A DNA stretch of 64,000 nt from Pontibacter sp. HSC-36F09 (GCF_024171605.1 NZ_JALKAA010000001.1:1116001-1180000); one strand, 5' to 3'; counted from the first letter of the stretch, positions 9,288 to 18,451 are shown. Program-made: numbers and translations. The notes: generated from the sequence alone by a model not told the origin.

Positions 9288-9965
9288 ATGAAAGCCTTTC
9301 TACTGCCTTTCCTGCTTCTCGTGTCCGGCTGCTCCACAGTGGAGACCGATATAGCCATAGCAGAAGCTGCCTCAGGTATAGCACCGGCCGAATCAGAAGC
9401 CGAAACTGCAGCTAAAAGCAAAATCCGCTTCCTGTGGCGGGAACAGGTATACGATGCCGGCCTGCAGGACTCTGTGAGCACGATTGCGATCGATCAGGCT
9501 TTAGCTGATCAGCTGACCGACGCTGAACGGGCGGCCCTGGGCTACGTCATTACTTTTATCGGCAGTGAGTGCGAGTGGGATGGTGAGGCGAACGAGGAGT
9601 ACAGCAACCTGAAATGCAAGGCACTCACCGCGCTAAACCTGGGTTACCAGTGCTCCGACCAACACCTTGGCTTTCTACAAAACTGGTTTCGAAACGATCA
9701 GGAAGTGCTGGCTCGCCTGGCCTCCTGCCCCCGGGTACCCTTTACTGCCTCCAGCCAGCAAACATTCAACGAGGTATACCTGACCACTCGGGGAGACACG
9801 ATTCAGGTATGGTTCAGTGCAGGCGGCGTGAATGTGCCCATGAATGCTGCCTGGGAGTGGACGGAAGAGAACATCTTCCGGGTTCAAGACAGTGCAATTA
9901 GCTTGGTGAAAGTTGAGAAGGCAGAGGTAGTCAGAAGCGAACTTGGTCTGGAGGAAGGGCTTTAG
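9288..9965 (+). CDS. Lipoprotein of unknown function
   Basis: I do not recognise this family. The 225-residue product begins with a lipoprotein signal peptide and a lipobox LVSGC (Cys at residue 15), so it is predicted to be lipid-anchored in the envelope. The mature part contains four further cysteines (in SECEW, LKCKAL, YQCSDQ, ASCPRV), which could form disulfides. It lies 42 bases after the permease and may share its transcript, but its ATG could also have its own signal. A weak AT-rich hairpin (9975-10000) follows the stop. Confidence 0.75.
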   Translation: MKAFLLPFLLLVSGCSTVETDIAIAEAASGIAPAESEAETAAKSKIRFLWREQVYDAGLQDSVSTIAIDQALADQLTDAERAALGYVITFIGSECEWDGEANEEYSNLKCKALTALNLGYQCSDQHLGFLQNWFRNDQEVLARLASCPRVPFTASSQQTFNEVYLTTRGDTIQVWFSAGGVNVPMNAAWEWTEENIFRVQDSAISLVKVEKAEVVRSELGLEEGL

Positions 9966-10116
9966 TGTAAAGGCCAATATATAAGTACCTCTATATATTG
10001 AGATTAAAAGTCTTTAATGTGTTACAGCCAGTAATTAGATGCTGGAAATATGAAAATATTTTGATTCTGGACGGCATTTTCAGGCATTTTAGGTAGGAAA
10101 TTAGCGGTTTTTTGGT

Positions 10117-10124
10117 TAAATTTG
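10117..10124 (+). promoter_or_regulatory. -7 element upstream of the SNF2 helicase
   Basis: TAAATTTG fits the Bacteroidetes -7 consensus TAnnTTTG and lies 21 bases before the ATG. No TTG is found at the expected -33 position, so the promoter call is tentative. Confidence 0.4.
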
Positions 10125-10145
10125 GAGTCCTAAAACTGTACCCGT

Positions 10146-13079
10146 ATGAAAGTATACACCACACAGCCGTTTCAGGTAATCTATTCCCTGTTCGAGCACG
10201 AGTACCTGGGATACCTGTTCGAATCATTTGTGGTGCAGATTAATAGCAAGGGCCAGCTGACTTTACAGCACCAGAATATTTCTGCCAAAAACGCCGAGGA
10301 GTTCTCCGCTCGTCTCGATGCTAAAGATTTTAAGCTGATCGACCTGATCGACCAGATACAGCAGGAAGCTGTGCTGAAAAAGTTCTCCAATAAGAAACTC
10401 TCCGCCGTTGATTTTTTTCTGAAGGTATACGATCCCGAAAAGGGCGACAAAACCCTTCAGGAGGCGATAACCCACTACATGCAGGTGCGCATGAACAAAA
10501 TCCTGGAATTGCTCCAGGACCGGCGCACGTTTATTATTGGCAAAGACGGTGATCCTACCTGGAAAGAGATTCAGGTAGCGCCCGAAAAAGCGACTGTGCG
10601 CTTTCACCTGCACCGAAATGCCGATAACACCCATTATTACCCTACCGTCAGGTATAAGGGGGAAAAGCTAAACTTCCAGTACCGAAATGCGGCCCTGATC
10701 TGCTACGAACCGGCCTGGCTGATGGTGGACGGCGTCATCTATAGTTTCGAGAGTGGCATTGATGGAAAGAAGCTGCAGCCCTTCCTGAATAAGAAGTTTA
10801 TCCTGATTCCTCGCTCAGTAGAGGAAAACTACTACCGCAAATTTGTGACCTCGCTGGTTGAGTCCTTCGACGTGAAGCCGAATGGGTTCGAGATAAAACC
10901 GCAGCAGTACAGGCCCAAACCGCACCTGAACTTCTCCGAAATAAAGTCGGCCAACGTTTCAGCGCTGCTAAGCAACGGCGGCAGTGAAGCTAGTAGAGTA
11001 GACAAAGCCGCTGCAGCCGACAAGATCCTGTTTAACCTGTCCTTCAGGTATGGCGACCACATGGTGGAAGCCCAGGATGCCAAGCGGATTAGTGTGAGTA
11101 TGGAAAAAACGGAGGATTCTTACATTTTCCATAAGCTATTGCGTGATGCGGTGTATGAAAAAGAGTATGTAAAAGAGCTTGCCAAGCGCGAATTGGAGGT
11201 GAAGAACGGGCAGGCCGTGCTGGACAAGAGCGCTGCTTTCTCGTGGCTCAACCACAACCTGCAGGCACTGGAGCAGCTCGGCTTTACGGTAGAGCAGTCC
11301 GAGAAAAGCACAAAGCACTATTTCATTGGCGAGATCTCCGTTAACGTAGGTATAACCGAAAACAACGACTGGTTCGATATACACGGTACCGTGCGTTTCG
11401 GGGAGTTCGAAGTGCCGTTTATCAGGCTCAAAAACCACATCCTGACGCGTAACAACGAGTATTTGTTACCAAACGGGCAGGTGGCGATCATACCTGAAGA
11501 GTGGTTTACGCAGTACATCGAGCTATTTGCCTTTTCGGAAGGTGAGCAACAGCTGACGCTGCGCAAGCACCACATGGCGCTCGTAAACGACCTGCAGAAC
11601 GGCAACCTGGCCCAGGTAACGATGACACGAAAGCTGGAGAAGCTGCGCGAGTTTGATGCCATAGAAGACAAACCAATGCCGGCAGGCTTTCTGGGGGAGT
11701 TGCGTCCTTACCAGAAGGCGGGTTACAACTGGCTACATTTTGTAAAAGACTTCAAGTTCGGTGGTTGCCTGGCCGATGACATGGGCTTGGGTAAAACCGT
11801 GCAGACGCTGGCCATGCTGCAGCACCGCAAAGAAAACGGAGCCGAGTCGGCGACGTTGCTTGTGATGCCGACCTCGCTTATTTATAATTGGCTGAACGAG
11901 GCGCAAAAGTTCACACCGGAGCTGCGCATCCTCTCCTATACCGGTACCTACCGCGACAAGAACGTGGAGCAATTCAAGGACTACGACCTGGTGCTGACCT
12001 CCTACGGCATCGTGCGCCTGGATACGGAATTGCTCAAGACCTACTATTTCGACTATATCATCCTGGACGAGTCGCAGGCCATCAAAAACCCGGATTCCAA
12101 TACTTCAAAAGCAGTTCGCTCACTGAAGTCGCGCTACCGCCTGATCCTGACGGGTACGCCGGTCGAGAACAGCACCATGGACCTTTGGTCGCAGATGTCG
12201 TTCATCAACCCGGGCCTGCTGGGCAATCAGCATTTCTTCCGGAAGGAGTTTTTGAAGCCGATCGAGAAGCAGAAGGACGAGCACAAAACACGCCGGCTGC
12301 ATGCACTCATCAAGCCATTTATACTGCGCAGGCACAAGTCGCAGGTGGCCCGCGAGCTGCCGCCTAAGATAGAGCACACCACTTTCTGCAAGATGACAGA
12401 GGAACAGGAGCAGGCCTACGAGGAAACCAAGTCATATTACCGCAACAAGATCTTGACCAGTCTGGAAGAAAAAGGCCCTGGCAATACGCAGTTTATGCTC
12501 CTGCAAGGTTTGATGAAGCTCCGCCAGATAGCCAACCATCCCTACATGTCGGATCCGAACTATGAAGGCGAGTCAGGCAAGCTGAAAGAGGTAATGCGCA
12601 TGACCAGGAGTATCGTAGCAAAAGGCCACAAGGTGCTTGTTTTCAGTCAGTTTGTGAAGCATCTGGAGATTGTGAGACAGGCCTTGGATGAGAAAGGGAT
12701 AACCTATGCTTATCTGGACGGCAACACCAAAAACCGGCAGCAGCAAGTGGAGTTATTCCAGAATAACCCGAGCATACAGGTGTTCCTGATTTCGATGAAA
12801 GCAGGTGGCGTTGGCCTTAACCTGACCGCTGCGGACTACGTGTTTATCCTGGACCCTTGGTGGAACCCAGCCGTGGAGGCGCAAGCCGTGGATAGAGCCC
12901 ACCGCATCGGGCAGCAGAACAAGGTGTTCACGTATAAATTCATCACCAAAGACACTGTAGAGGAGAAAATCCTGGCGCTGCAGAACCGCAAGATCCAACT
13001 CGTAACCGACCTGATCAGCACCGACGAGAACATCATCAAGAGCCTGACGAAAGAGGATATTGACAACCTATTGAGTTAG
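10146..13079 (+). CDS. SNF2-family DEAD/DEAH-box helicase
   Basis: A 977-residue Swi2/Snf2-type ATPase that likely moves along double-stranded DNA or remodels protein-DNA or RNA polymerase complexes. The N-terminal half (about 520 residues) is a Bacteroidetes-type extension without a recognised domain. The helicase core then shows motif I DDMGLGKTVQTLAML (residue about 545), motif II DESQ in place of DEAH, motif III LILTGTPVENS, and the C-terminal lobe with VLVFSQFVKHLEIV, FLISMKAGGVGLNLT and DRAHRIGQ. The DESQ variant is common in bacterial SNF2 proteins. It stands alone on its strand between two gaps. Confidence 0.93.
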   Translation: MKVYTTQPFQVIYSLFEHEYLGYLFESFVVQINSKGQLTLQHQNISAKNAEEFSARLDAKDFKLIDLIDQIQQEAVLKKFSNKKLSAVDFFLKVYDPEKGDKTLQEAITHYMQVRMNKILELLQDRRTFIIGKDGDPTWKEIQVAPEKATVRFHLHRNADNTHYYPTVRYKGEKLNFQYRNAALICYEPAWLMVDGVIYSFESGIDGKKLQPFLNKKFILIPRSVEENYYRKFVTSLVESFDVKPNGFEIKPQQYRPKPHLNFSEIKSANVSALLSNGGSEASRVDKAAAADKILFNLSFRYGDHMVEAQDAKRISVSMEKTEDSYIFHKLLRDAVYEKEYVKELAKRELEVKNGQAVLDKSAAFSWLNHNLQALEQLGFTVEQSEKSTKHYFIGEISVNVGITENNDWFDIHGTVRFGEFEVPFIRLKNHILTRNNEYLLPNGQVAIIPEEWFTQYIELFAFSEGEQQLTLRKHHMALVNDLQNGNLAQVTMTRKLEKLREFDAIEDKPMPAGFLGELRPYQKAGYNWLHFVKDFKFGGCLADDMGLGKTVQTLAMLQHRKENGAESATLLVMPTSLIYNWLNEAQKFTPELRILSYTGTYRDKNVEQFKDYDLVLTSYGIVRLDTELLKTYYFDYIILDESQAIKNPDSNTSKAVRSLKSRYRLILTGTPVENSTMDLWSQMSFINPGLLGNQHFFRKEFLKPIEKQKDEHKTRRLHALIKPFILRRHKSQVARELPPKIEHTTFCKMTEEQEQAYEETKSYYRNKILTSLEEKGPGNTQFMLLQGLMKLRQIANHPYMSDPNYEGESGKLKEVMRMTRSIVAKGHKVLVFSQFVKHLEIVRQALDEKGITYAYLDGNTKNRQQQVELFQNNPSIQVFLISMKAGGVGLNLTAADYVFILDPWWNPAVEAQAVDRAHRIGQQNKVFTYKFITKDTVEEKILALQNRKIQLVTDLISTDENIIKSLTKEDIDNLLS

Positions 13080-13131
13080 GAGATAAATTTTTGATGGTTG
13101 AATTGTAGATTTGATAACGGATGATTATACC

Positions 13132-13166
13132 AAAGCCGCAGCATGATGCATGTTGCGGCTTTTTTG
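13132..13166 (+). terminator. Terminator after the SNF2 helicase
   Basis: AAAGCCGCA (13132-13140) pairs with TGCGGCTTT (13154-13162) around a 13-base loop, followed by a run of T. It lies about 50 bases after the helicase stop. Confidence 0.75.
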
Positions 13167-13230
13167 TGGCTGCAGCAAGAAGGCAGGTATAACTTTATAG
13201 TTGTTGTTTGGTTAATAGATGGAGCTCTTA

Positions 13231-13260
13231 GGTATAGGTATAGGTATAGGTATAGGTGTA
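13231..13260. repeat. Tandem GGTATA hexamer array
   Basis: Four exact head-to-tail copies of GGTATA (13231-13254) are followed by one variant GGTGTA (13255-13260). The unit is the core of the 7-mer that is over-represented across the window. Confidence 0.9.
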
Positions 13261-13434
13261 GAGAGGGAAAGTTATACCTTCAAAAGTTTGCACTGTTGCC
13301 CCACGCTTAGCAAACTTGAGTGTATTAGCTATACCTGTTTAAAGCCTGATATTTAGCATACCTGACGAATATAACAGGAATAGGTACAACCGCGAATCAA
13401 CAATTCAATCATCAACCATTTAACAATTTAAAAA

Positions 13435-13875
13435 ATGCTCCTTCACTTAAAGACAGCTGTAGAGCAAGACTTCCGGAGCGTGTTTCATGCGTTTGATGAG
13501 CAGCTGTTCAGGAAACTGGCACCACCCTACCCACGGCTGAAACTGTTGCGGTTTGATGGAAGCGAATCGGGTGACGTGGTAGAAGTGGAGTTGCAGACAG
13601 GTATAAAATCTTTTCGTTGGACCAGCCTGATCACAGAGCGGGAAATAACAGATACGGCCGCCTGGTTTGTAGACGAAGGCCAGGAAGTACCCCCGCCCCT
13701 GCGCAAATGGCGGCACAAGCACCTGGTCACGCAACACGGCAGCGGCGCTCTCATCCACGACATCATCGACTACAGCACTGGGTATAAGGCGCTGGATGCC
13801 ATGCTATACCCCCTCATGCTGGCGGCTTTTGGTTTGCGGAAGCCGATTTATAAGAAACTGTTTGGTAAGGTATAG
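13435..13875 (+). CDS. SRPBCC-like ligand-binding domain protein
   Basis: The 146-residue cytoplasmic product looks like a single helix-grip (SRPBCC/START-like) domain. The C-terminal part shows a pattern I associate with that fold in Bacteroidetes: WRHKHLV, GSGALIHDIIDY, then a helix LYPLMLAAFGLRKPIYKKLF. Length suits one domain. Ligand and role are unknown. It converges on sanA with one base between the stop codons, so the two transcripts must overlap. Confidence 0.65.
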   Translation: MLLHLKTAVEQDFRSVFHAFDEQLFRKLAPPYPRLKLLRFDGSESGDVVEVELQTGIKSFRWTSLITEREITDTAAWFVDEGQEVPPPLRKWRHKHLVTQHGSGALIHDIIDYSTGYKALDAMLYPLMLAAFGLRKPIYKKLFGKV

Positions 13876-13876
13876 C

Positions 13877-14545
13877 TTAGTAGTGAAGCAGTGCGTTCGA
13901 GGCGCCTTTTATGTCAACTGGCTCACCCAAAAACTTAGGCTTCCGGTTTAAGTTAACTTCCATAAACGCATTAACCATTGCGAGCACCTCCCGAAGGTAA
14001 TTGCGACGGTATCCTGCATAATGCCCCTTATCTGCTATATAGCCGTAACTGTCCAGGCCCAGCGACCTACCAATGTAAATGGCTCTGTTAAGGTGATAGT
14101 TCTGTGAGACAAGCACGGCACGGTCCACCTTGAAGACCTCCTTTGCACGGTATAAGGTAGAGTAGGTATCGAAGCCGGCAAAATCCAGGAAAATGTCATC
14201 AACTCTTACATTTTTTTTCAGACAATAGTCGCGCATCACTTTAAGTTCGTCATAGTTGTGGCTACTGTTGTCTCCTGATAAAAGCAAACGCTGAACGATG
14301 CCTGCTTCATATAAACGTATACCTGCATCTAACCTGTCCTGTAGATACTTGCTGGGTTTGCCATTACGAATGCCAGCGCCAAAAATTATACCGGTATAGC
14401 ACGAGGGAACGTGTTCAGTCTGCCTGAATGTATACTGATTAGACTGGCGTTTGACCAAAGTGAGTGCGAATACGCAGGCCATAGCTATTACAAAACAGGC
14501 GAGTGGCACAACCAACAGGTACTTCCGTCTGAATACGAATTTCAT
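13877..14545 (-). CDS. sanA: SanA/ElyC-type DUF218 envelope protein
   Basis: The 222-residue product has one N-terminal membrane span after a basic start (MKFVFRRKYLL) and a DUF218 domain. Its motifs follow E. coli SanA: GAGIRNGKPSKYLQDRL, RLLLSGDN, IFLDFAGFDTYSTLYRAKEVF and a C-terminal PKFLG. SanA affects envelope permeability and vancomycin exclusion at high temperature in enteric bacteria; the role here is inferred from that. The ATG at 14545 is chosen over an in-frame upstream start because the membrane span then sits at the N-terminus. Confidence 0.85.
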   Translation of the reverse strand: MKFVFRRKYLLVVPLACFVIAMACVFALTLVKRQSNQYTFRQTEHVPSCYTGIIFGAGIRNGKPSKYLQDRLDAGIRLYEAGIVQRLLLSGDNSSHNYDELKVMRDYCLKKNVRVDDIFLDFAGFDTYSTLYRAKEVFKVDRAVLVSQNYHLNRAIYIGRSLGLDSYGYIADKGHYAGYRRNYLREVLAMVNAFMEVNLNRKPKFLGEPVDIKGASNALLHY

Positions 14546-14711
14546 AACTGAGTAAAAAGCAAATGTAAGACAGGTATAAGATACATATAAAATCATGAAT
14601 ATTTAAAATCCTGACTGATGCCTATTTTAAGGTATAAGCAATAATCTTCAAAACCTTTGCCCTACCCTTGCAGTTAAGTGCAGGAAAGAAATAATCTGCT
14701 TAAATTCGGGA

Positions 14712-16208
14712 ATGACGAAAGCCGCCATCATCGGTTCAGGTATAGGAGGTATAGCCACCGCCATCAGGCTGGCGGTGAAAGGCTACGACGTGACCGTGTT
14801 TGAGGCCAACGCTTCGTTCGGCGGCAAGATGCACCAGTTCGACTTGCAGGGCTATCGCTTCGATGCGGGGCCTTCCTTGTTCACGCTGCCGCACCTGGTA
14901 GACGAGCTCTTCACGCTGGCTGGCCGCAACCCTTCCGACTACTTCACCTATACCCGTCTCGACCCGATCACGCACTACTTCTGGCCCGATGGCAGTCGCC
15001 TGAAAGCTTACGCCGATGCCGAGGCTTTTGCTACTGAAGCGGAGCAGCAACTGGGCGTGAAGGCGCAGGACGTACGGGATGTGCTGGCCAAGAGTGCCCG
15101 GCTCTACAAGGGTACGGCGGATACTTTTTTGCATAAGTCCCTTCACCGGCTCGACACCTACCTGAGCGCCGATGTGCTCAAAGCTTTGGGATGTCTCTCG
15201 GACCTGGGCCTGACGACGACTATGCACGACGCCAATGCCAGGCTGTTCAATGATCCACGGTTTGTGCAGTTGCTCGACCGCTTTGCCACTTACAATGGCT
15301 CCGATCCTTACCAGGCACCGGGCACGCTCAACCTGATTCCGCACCTGGAGCACAACATCGGTGCTTTTTATCCGAAAGGAGGCATTTACAGCATCGCGGC
15401 TAGTCTGGTGAAGCTGGCTGAAGAGCTGGGTGTGGCGTTCAGGTATAGCGAGCGGGTGGAGCGGATCATCACGCAAAATGGAACAGCCACAGGTATAGAA
15501 ACCAGCTCGGGCAGGTATAGCGCTGCTATTGTAGTGAGCAACATGGATGTGGTGCCAACCTACCGCCGTCTGCTGCCAGACCAGCCAGCGCCCGAACAGA
15601 CACTAAAGCAACCGCGCTCCAGTTCCGCGTTGATCTACTACTGGGGTATAGCCCGCGAGTTTCCGGAACTGCACCTGCACAACATTTTCTTCAGCCAAGA
15701 CTACAAGCAGGAGTTTGAGCACATCTTTAGGCACAAATCCATCAGTTCTGACCCGACCGTGTATGTGAACATCACCTCTAAAATGGAAAAACATGATGCG
15801 CCGGCAGGCTGTGAAAACTGGTTTGTGATGGTGAACGTGCCGCACCACCAGGGGCAGGACTGGGAGCAACTCGTCGGCACTACCCGCCAGGCCGTGACGT
15901 ACAAGCTTAGCCGTATGCTACAGACCGACCTCCGCGAGGCGATCGTCTGCGAGCAGGTGCTGGACCCTTTGCTGATCGAGCAACGGACGTCTTCCTACGC
16001 CGGAGCCCTGTATGGCAGCAGTTCCAACAACCGCATGGCCGCCTTTCTGCGGCACCCAAATTTCAACGCTAAATTAAAAGGACTCTACTTTTGTGGCGGC
16101 AGTGTGCACCCTGGCGGAGGTATACCGCTCTGTCTGCTTTCAGCCCGTATAGTGGGTAACCTGGTGCCTGTCGTAACATCAGTTAACCGATCAAAACAGC
16201 ATGTCTGA
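14712..16208 (+). CDS. CrtI-family carotenoid desaturase, likely CrtD-type
   Basis: The 498-residue flavoprotein has the N-terminal FAD motif IIGSGIGGIATAIRL, the second signature GGKMHQFDLQGYRFDAGPS, and the C-terminal CrtI-family motif HPGGGIPLCLLSARIV. Such enzymes desaturate or isomerise carotenoid chains at the membrane. The next gene encodes a CruF-type hydratase and overlaps it by 8 bases. That pairing suggests a 1-hydroxycarotenoid 3,4-desaturase (CrtD) more than phytoene desaturase itself, which is inference. The early steps (crtB, crtY and others) are not in the window. AGGTATA appears five times in this gene, mostly as Gly-Ile or Arg-Tyr codon pairs. Confidence 0.85.
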   Translation: MTKAAIIGSGIGGIATAIRLAVKGYDVTVFEANASFGGKMHQFDLQGYRFDAGPSLFTLPHLVDELFTLAGRNPSDYFTYTRLDPITHYFWPDGSRLKAYADAEAFATEAEQQLGVKAQDVRDVLAKSARLYKGTADTFLHKSLHRLDTYLSADVLKALGCLSDLGLTTTMHDANARLFNDPRFVQLLDRFATYNGSDPYQAPGTLNLIPHLEHNIGAFYPKGGIYSIAASLVKLAEELGVAFRYSERVERIITQNGTATGIETSSGRYSAAIVVSNMDVVPTYRRLLPDQPAPEQTLKQPRSSSALIYYWGIAREFPELHLHNIFFSQDYKQEFEHIFRHKSISSDPTVYVNITSKMEKHDAPAGCENWFVMVNVPHHQGQDWEQLVGTTRQAVTYKLSRMLQTDLREAIVCEQVLDPLLIEQRTSSYAGALYGSSSNNRMAAFLRHPNFNAKLKGLYFCGGSVHPGGGIPLCLLSARIVGNLVPVVTSVNRSKQHV

Positions 16209-16884
16209 GACTACACATCCATACCAGCCTGCTATACCTTTGCAGCAGCGCCTGAAGCCTTATGCTTTCGCGGTGGCTTTGGGCGTATTGACGATTTTTC
16301 ACGCAGTGGGCTTTTGGGGCCTCGTGTTTAGTGGCGAACCCGAAAAGTTTCAGCGGCTCACGCCCATGAACCTTATCCTGACCAACGTTTTGCTCTTTTC
16401 CTTCCATAGGCGCTGGAACGTGGCCTTTCTGCTGTTCGCGCTGGTCATTGTGGCAGTGGGCTTTTTTGCGGAAGTGGTAGGTATACACACCGGTCTGCTG
16501 TTCGGAGACTATGCTTATGGCGAATCATTAGGTCTAAAGTTGCTGGATGTGCCGCTGCTGATCGGGCTCAACTGGCTGATGCTCGTTTACACATCAGGCC
16601 ATTTAGTGAACATGATTGACATGCACTGGCTTGTCAGAGCCGTGGTAGGAGCCCTGCTGATGGTCGGACTTGATTTTTTCCTGGAGCCGGTAGCGGTGGC
16701 CTTTGACTTCTGGGACTGGCAAGGCGGGCACATCCCGTTGTCGAACTACCTGGGGTGGCTGGGGCTGGCTTTTCTGTTTCAGGTGTACTTCCAGAAAGCC
16801 CCCATTTACAAGCAAAATCGTTTGGCGCCCTATGTATACCTGGTGCAGGCAGTTTTCTTCATAAGTATCTGGACCATACTGTAA
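16201..16884 (+). CDS. cruF: CruF-type carotenoid 1',2'-hydratase (carotenoid biosynthesis membrane protein)
   Basis: The 227-residue product has about seven hydrophobic segments. It shows family-typical pieces: HTGLLFGDYAYGESLGLKLLDVPLLIGLNW, then DFFLEPVAVAFDFWDWQGGHIPLSNYLGW. CruF-like proteins hydrate the psi end of monocyclic carotenoids in the membrane. The start codon overlaps the end of the upstream desaturase gene by 8 bases, a translational coupling arrangement. Together the two would make hydroxylated, extended-conjugation red-orange pigments; the exact product cannot be told. Confidence 0.85.
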   Translation: MSETTHPYQPAIPLQQRLKPYAFAVALGVLTIFHAVGFWGLVFSGEPEKFQRLTPMNLILTNVLLFSFHRRWNVAFLLFALVIVAVGFFAEVVGIHTGLLFGDYAYGESLGLKLLDVPLLIGLNWLMLVYTSGHLVNMIDMHWLVRAVVGALLMVGLDFFLEPVAVAFDFWDWQGGHIPLSNYLGWLGLAFLFQVYFQKAPIYKQNRLAPYVYLVQAVFFISIWTIL

Positions 16885-16911
16885 ATCTACCTTACTCCGA
16901 CTCTGAGCAGT

Positions 16912-16942
16912 TTGCAGGGCGCAACTTATTGTGTTACATTTG
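16912..16942 (+). promoter_or_regulatory. Promoter of the TetR-family regulator
   Basis: TTG at 16912-16914, a 20-base spacer, then TACATTTG at 16935-16942 match the Bacteroidetes consensus exactly. Transcription would start near 16949, leaving a leader of about 100 bases to the ATG at 17048. It shows the regulator need not depend on the carotenoid promoter. Confidence 0.75.
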
Positions 16943-17047
16943 CATGTTTCTCGCGAGACATCAAAAGCGATTTTATCATATACATCAGGTCTATTATTGC
17001 GTATAGGTATTTGTCCTATTCAGCAGCTAAATGGCCTACCCTGTTCA

Positions 17048-17656
17048 ATGACTTTTTTAGAAACCATATTAGGTGAGCTCCTGCAGATTTTTAAGCGGGA
17101 AGGTATAGAGGCGAATTCGGATGCGGATCTGATCAGGAAACTAGACATACGTCAGTCGACTTTTCATGAGCTTTTCTCGAGCCGGGAGAATATGGTGAAG
17201 CAGGTGATCCTGTACGATATAGAGCTGGAAAACAGAAGACAACAGGAATTGCTCGCAAAAGCCTCTAATCCTGTAGAGGAAATCATGCTGCTCCTGCAGG
17301 ACGGTGCCAAAACGATCAAACAGATAAACCCGGTTTACATCGGTGATCTGCAGAAGTATCCGGAGGCTTGGCAAATAAGTATGCAGAATTTGATCGACAA
17401 CAACCAGCATGTAAACGCTGAGATCCTGAACAGGGGCATACTGCAGGGTTATTTCCGTAAAGACATCAACCTGCAACTGGTGACCAAAATCATTCTGGAA
17501 CAGTTCTTCATGATGATCAACCCGGCGTCTTTTCCTCCTGCAAAGTATGATCTGTCTGAAGTGTTCCGCAGCATTTACCTGTACTACGTACGCGGCATTT
17601 GTACCGACATGGGTGGAAAACTGGCAGAAGAGTATTTCGCTAAAAACAAGGAATAA
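17048..17656 (+). CDS. TetR/AcrR-family transcriptional regulator
   Basis: The 202-residue product has an N-terminal helix-turn-helix of TetR type (ANSDADLIRKLDIRQSTFHELFSSRENMVKQVI, about residues 20-55) and an all-helical C-terminal ligand/dimer domain. The ATG at 17048 is preferred over in-frame starts further upstream because a perfect promoter overlaps that upstream stretch. It lies on the same strand as the carotenoid genes 160 bases earlier, but has its own promoter; whether it controls them is not shown. Confidence 0.85.
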   Translation: MTFLETILGELLQIFKREGIEANSDADLIRKLDIRQSTFHELFSSRENMVKQVILYDIELENRRQQELLAKASNPVEEIMLLLQDGAKTIKQINPVYIGDLQKYPEAWQISMQNLIDNNQHVNAEILNRGILQGYFRKDINLQLVTKIILEQFFMMINPASFPPAKYDLSEVFRSIYLYYVRGICTDMGGKLAEEYFAKNKE

Positions 17657-17671
17657 CGAGTGCGTGCTCTA

Positions 17672-17721
17672 TAAAAAGCAGCAGGCCCCGAAGCGTAATG
17701 TTTCGGGGCCTGCTGCTTTTT
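17672..17721. terminator. Bidirectional terminator between the TetR gene and the thioredoxin operon
   Basis: A stem of about 20 bp (17673-17692 with 17702-17721) with an 8-base loop is flanked by A and T runs on both sides. It can stop transcripts arriving from either direction between the convergent genes. Confidence 0.88.
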
Positions 17722-17738
17722 ATAGGTATCAGATAAGA

Positions 17739-17981
17739 TTAGCTGATGGAAACGCGCACCTTCTTGGTGTACTCACGCAGCGCAGCCTTAAAGTCCACAC
17801 CATTGTCGTTCATGTAGTTCAAAATCCAGGCGGCGGCAATCACGTGCGTCAGTTGTTCGCCCTCATCGTCGCCTTCTACCTCAATGGCAAGCGGCTGCTC
17901 TTCCATCAGGGCCTCTTCGGCTGCTATCAGGTTCTCCAGCGACTCGTTTTCTACTAGTTTTTTGATTACGGGTATCTTCAT
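17739..17981 (-). CDS. Small conserved protein next to thioredoxin (DUF6952-like)
   Basis: An 80-residue acidic cytoplasmic protein starting MKIPVIKKLVENESLENL. The N-terminal MK(I/L)PVI pattern and its place directly after a thioredoxin gene recall the Bacteroidetes DUF6952 family, but I cannot confirm this. It starts 3 bases after the thioredoxin stop on the same strand, so the two are co-transcribed and probably work together. No catalytic residues are evident. Confidence 0.75.
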   Translation of the reverse strand: MKIPVIKKLVENESLENLIAAEEALMEEQPLAIEVEGDDEGEQLTHVIAAAWILNYMNDNGVDFKAALREYTKKVRVSIS

Positions 17982-17984
17982 TTC

Positions 17985-18305
17985 TTAAACAGTCAATTTG
18001 TTGATCAGATCACGTACGGCTTCTTCTTTGCTGGCAGCCACGGTGTCTACCAGTTGGCCATTTTTGAAAACAGCGAAGAAAGGCAGGTTGGTTACGCCAG
18101 CCACTTTGCGGGCTTCCGGGCTTGTTTCAGCGTTAACATCCACAAAAGCTACATTGGCAAAGTCTTCTTCGCCAGACATGCGCTTGAACTTGGGCGCAAA
18201 CAAACGGCAGCTGCCGCACCAGTCGGCGTAGTATTTCACTACCACGTTTTGGTTTGAGCTCAGTACGTTATCGAAATCGTTATCGGTTGCTACTATTACA
18301 GCCAT
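17985..18305 (-). CDS. Thioredoxin-family protein
   Basis: The 106-residue product is a single cytoplasmic thioredoxin domain with the redox motif WCGSC at residues 29-33 in place of the classical WCGPC, and the cis-proline segment TNLPFFAVF. It should reduce protein disulfides, although the Gly-Ser pair may shift its redox potential (inference). The ATG at 18305 gives the usual N-terminus; an in-frame upstream start adds only nine unlikely residues. A -7/-33 pair lies about 60-85 bases upstream on this strand. Confidence 0.9.
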   Translation of the reverse strand: MAVIVATDNDFDNVLSSNQNVVVKYYADWCGSCRLFAPKFKRMSGEEDFANVAFVDVNAETSPEARKVAGVTNLPFFAVFKNGQLVDTVAASKEEAVRDLINKLTV

Positions 18306-18361
18306 GTTATTCTTTTTTATAAGATTAAACATCAGATCAGGTATACCTCATCTACTAGGTG

Positions 18362-18392
18362 CAAAGTTAAAGGTTTTGGTCGTAAAATGCAG
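18362..18392 (-). promoter_or_regulatory. Promoter of the thioredoxin operon
   Basis: On the minus strand TAACTTTG (complement of 18362-18369) fits TAnnTTTG, and 20 bases further upstream CTG (complement of 18390-18392) replaces the expected TTG. Transcription would start near 18355. Confidence 0.55.
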
Positions 18393-18451
18393 TGACATAT
18401 GTCACCTTATACCTGCTGTATGGCCCTAAAACAGGCCTGCTAGCAGAATGT

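Larger units (their letters stand above)
13081..13432. repeat. Intergenic element with self-complementary low-complexity arms, copy 2
   Basis: The 355-base gap after the helicase has a left arm at 13088-13115 (TTGATGGTTGAATTGTAG) and a right arm at 13394-13432 (ATCAACAATTCAATCATCAACC, then TTTAACAATTT). TTGAATTGT at 13098-13106 is the reverse complement of ACAATTCAA at 13400-13408. Between them lie a terminator (13132-13166) and several AGGTATA/TATACCT copies, including the tandem array at 13231-13260. No gene is seen. Confidence 0.5.

Noticed and set aside
9975-10000. AT-only hairpin CAATATATA/TATATATTG as a terminator
   Set aside because: The stem is weak and has no T run; not listed as a feature.
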